The notes under the pieces: model-generated
The model's input: only the letters and a program-made list of their open reading frames with translations
The model's database searches: none
What the model was told of the DNA's origin: nothing
Shown: positions 61,101-64,000 of the stretch, piece by piece
Numbering within the stretch: the first letter of the stretch is position 1
Layout of the letters: each line of letters opens with the position of its first letter
DNA from: Taudactylus pleione
Lineage: Eukaryota > Chordata > Amphibia > Anura > Myobatrachidae
Direction: 5' to 3'
Assembly: GCA_031769625.1 (NCBI GenBank)
Contig: JAUIMM010002560.1
Span: forward strand, 310,001 to 374,000
Length of the DNA stretch: 64,000 nucleotides
Program-made: the position numbers and the translations under genes

Positions 61101-64000
61101 TTGGTCTTCAACACATCCAGTGAAATTTTGAGCTGTCTGTGTTTGCTACAAGAGAAGATATCACAAAGTATGCGCTTTTGTTATTTCCATTGCTTTCAAT
61201 GCATTTTGGCCTAAAACTTCCATTTGCTGTTTTCTCTTAAACGCAACATGGGAGAAAAACCATTTCACATCACATTTGTGGGTCTTGGTCTTCAACACAT
61301 CCAGTGAAATTTTGAGCTGTCTGTGTTTGCTACAAGAGGAGATAACACAAAGTATGCGCTTTTGTTGTTTCCATTGCTTTCAATGCATTTTGGCCTAAAA
61401 CGTGCATTTGCTGTTTTCTCTTAAACGCAACATGGGAGAAAAACCATTTCACATCACATTTGTGTGTCTTGGTCTTCAACACATCCAGTGAAATTTTGAG
61501 CTGTCTGTGTTTGCTACAAGAGGAGATATCACAAAGTATGCGCTTTTGTTGTTTTCATTGCTTTCAATGCATTTTGGCCTAAAACTAGCATTTGCTGTTT
61601 TCTCTTAAACGCAACATGGGAGAAAAACCATTTCACATCACATTTGTGGGTCTTGGTCTTCAACACATCCAGTGAAATTTTGAGCTGTCTGTGTTTGCTA
61701 CAAGAGGAGATATCACAAAGTATGCGCTTTTGTTATTTCCATTGCTTTCAAAGCATTTTGGCCTAAAACTTGCATTTGCTGTTTTCTCTTAAACGCAACA
61801 TGGGAAAAAAACCATTTCACATCATATTTGTGGGTCTTGGTCTTCAACACATCCAGTGAAATTTTGAGCTGTCTGTGTTTGCTTCAAGAGGAGATATCAC
61901 AAAGTATGCGCTTTTGTTGTTTCCATTGCTTTCAATGCATTTTGGCCTGAAATGAGCAATTGCTGTTTTCTCTTAAACGCAACACGGGGGAAAAACCATT
62001 TCACATCACATTTGTGGGTCTTGGTCTTCAACACATCCAGTGAAATTTTGAGTTGTCTGTGTTTGCTACAAGAGGAGATATCACAAAGTATGCGCTTTTG
62101 TTGTTTTCATTGCTTTCAATGCATTTTGGCCTAAAACTAGCATTTGCTGTTTTCTCTTAAACGCTACATGGGAGAAAAACCATTTCACATCACATTTGTG
62201 GGTCTTGGTCTTCAACACATCCACTGAAATTTTGAGCTGTCTGTGTTTGCTTCAAGAGGAGATATCACAAAGTATGCGCTTTTGTTGTTTCCATTGCTTT
62301 CAATGCATTTTGGCCTGAAACGAGCAATTGCTGTTTTCTCTTAAACGCAACACGGGGGAAAAACCATTTCACATCACATTTGTGGGTCTTGGTCTTCAAC
62401 ACATCCAGTGAAATTTTGAGTTGTCTGTGTTTGCTACAAGAGGAGATATCACAAAGTATGCGCTTTTGTTGTTTTCATTGCTTTCAATGCATTTTGGCCT
62501 AAAACTAGCATTTGCTGTTTTCTCTTAAACGCAACATGGGAGAAAAACCATTTCACTTCACATTTGTGTGTCTTGGTCTTCAACACATCCAGTGAAATTT
62601 TGAGCTGTCTGTGTTTGCTACAAGAGGAGATAACACAAAGTATGCACTTTTGTTGTTTCCATTGCTTTCAATGCATTTTGGCCTAAAACGTGCAATTGCT
62701 GTTTTCTCTTAAACGCTACATGGGAGAAAAACCATTTCACATCACATTTGTGGGTCTTGGTCTTCAACACATCCACTGAAATTTTGAGCTGTCTGTGTTT
62801 ACTACAAGAGGAGATAACACAAAGTATGCGCTTTTGTTGTTTCCATTGCTTTCAATGCATTTTGGCCTAAAACGAGCAATTGCTGTTTTCTATTAAACGC
62901 AACACGGGGAAAAACCATTTCACATCACATTTGTGTGTCTTGGTCTTCAACACATCCAGTGAAATTTTGAGCTGTCTGTGTTTGCTACAAGAGGAGATAT
63001 CACAAAGTATGCGCTTTTGTTATTTCCATTGCTTTCAATGCATTTTGGCCTAAAACTTGCATTTGCTGTTTTCTCTTAAATGCAACGTGGGAGAAAAACC
63101 ATTTCACATCACATTTGTGGGTCTTGGTCTTCAACACATCCAGTGAAATTTTGAGCTGTCTGTGTTTGCTACAAGAGGAGATATCACAAAGTATGCGCTT
63201 TTGTTGTTTTCATTGCTTTCAATGCATTTTGGCCTAAAACTTGCATTTGCTCTTTTCTCTTAAACGCAACATGGGAGAAAAACCATTTCACATCACATTT
63301 GTGGGTCTTGGTCTTCAACACATCCAGTGAAATTTTGAGCTGTCTGTGTTTGCTACAAGAGGAGATAACACAAAGTATGCGCTTTTGTTGTTTCCATTGC
63401 TTTCAATGCATTTTTGCCTAAAACGTGCATTTGCTGTTTTCTCTTAAATGCAACATGGGAGAAAAACCATTTCACATCACATTTGTGGGTCTTGGTCTTC
63501 AACACATCCAGTGAAATTTTGAGCTGTCTGTGTTTACTACAAGAGGAGATAACACAAAGTATGCGCTTTTGTTGTTTCCATTGCTTTCAATGCATTTTGG
63601 CCTAAAACGAGCAATTGCTGTTTTCTCTTAAACGCAACACGGGGGAAAAACCATTTCACATCACATTTGTGTGTCTTGGTCTTCAACACATCCAGTGAAA
63701 TTTTGAGCTGTCTGTGTTTGCTACAAGAGGAGATATCACAAAGTATGCGCTTTTTTTGTTTTCATTGCTTTCAATGCATTTTGGCCTAAAACTAGCATTT
63801 GCTGTTTTCTCTTAAACGCAACATGGGAGAAAAACCATTTCACATCACATTTGTGGGTCTTGGTCTTCAACACATCCAGTGAAATTTTGAGCTGTCTGTG
63901 TTTGCTACAAGAGGAGATATCACAAAGTATGCGCTTTTGTTATTTCCATTGCTTTCAAAGCATTTTGGCCTAAAACTTGCATTTGCTGTTTTCTCTTAAA
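48700..64000. repeat. B-type satellite segment
   Basis: From ~48.7 kb monomers change over to 'acatccagtg', 'ttgctttcaatg' and mostly 'acgcaacatggg' or 'acgcaacacggggg', with 'aaacgagcaattgctg', 'aaacttgc' or 'aaactagc' before the end block. Some have 'gataacac' in place of 'gatatcac'. The A-type island at 51.07-52.75 kb comes from the 22-monomer duplication. Confidence 0.88.
57080..59200. repeat. Six-monomer (1104-bp) tandem duplication in the B segment
   Basis: The 'cacttcacatttgtg' monomer near 57222 recurs near 58326. The 'gaggatataacac' monomer, the 'acgctacatggg' monomer, the 'ttctattaaacg' monomer and the 'gcaacgtggg' monomer follow in the same order both times. A further related run with the same markers begins near 62550. 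Confidence 0.75.

Larger units (their letters stand above)
39602..64000. repeat. 184-bp satellite array, right arm
   Basis: The same 184-bp monomer resumes at unit position 47 directly after the retrotransposon and runs to the window end, in the same orientation as the left arm. About 132 monomers fit once the 151-bp MITE and its target duplication are removed. The part up to ~48.7 kb has the same variants as the left arm (A type). From there on most monomers carry 'acatccagtg' and 'ttgctttcaatg' (B type). Small indels occur, for example two extra bases near 40695. No gene is supported. Confidence 0.98.

Overview
The window is eukaryotic satellite DNA. Almost all of it is one tandem repeat with a 184-bp monomer, about 176 monomers on the left (1-32461) and about 132 on the right (39602-64000). 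Two mobile elements interrupt it: a ~7.1-kb non-LTR retrotransposon (LINE) on the minus strand at 32462-39601, and a 151-bp hAT-like MITE at 43565-43715. I see no host protein-coding gene, rRNA, tRNA or CRISPR array. The many short open frames in the satellite are by-products of a stop-poor repeat whose length is not a multiple of three.

The LINE has a gag-like ORF1 with three CCHC zinc knuckles, then an ORF2 with an apurinic/apyrimidinic (APE-type) endonuclease, a reverse transcriptase with YADD, and a C-terminal CCHC motif. This layout fits the Tx1 branch of the L1 group, known from frogs, fishes and some invertebrates. With the MITE it suggests a vertebrate, perhaps an amphibian; the species cannot be fixed from the sequence alone. 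ORF1 is unbroken. ORF2 has three frame breaks, so this copy is young but probably cannot move by itself.

The satellite has several layers of higher-order structure. Left arm: three long copies of one higher-order block start at 1, 8460 and 18945. Copy B is 11 monomers longer than copy A, explained by two single-monomer differences and one nine-monomer duplication. Then come a 2505-bp tandem duplication (20.9-25.9 kb) that carries a 113-bp truncated monomer in each copy, and a nine-monomer repeat (27.2-30.9 kb). Right arm: an A-type subfamily, shared with the left arm, runs to ~48.7 kb and holds the MITE and an 11-monomer duplication. A B-type subfamily (marked by 'catccagtg' and 'ttgctttcaat') fills the rest. 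A 22-monomer tandem duplication spans the A/B border, so an island of A-type monomers sits at 51.1-52.75 kb inside B-type sequence.

The picture is a long, actively reshuffled satellite array, possibly centromeric or pericentromeric, evolving by unequal exchange and serving as a landing site for transposons. All coordinates of duplication edges are by eye, from diagnostic variants, and are approximate to within about a monomer.
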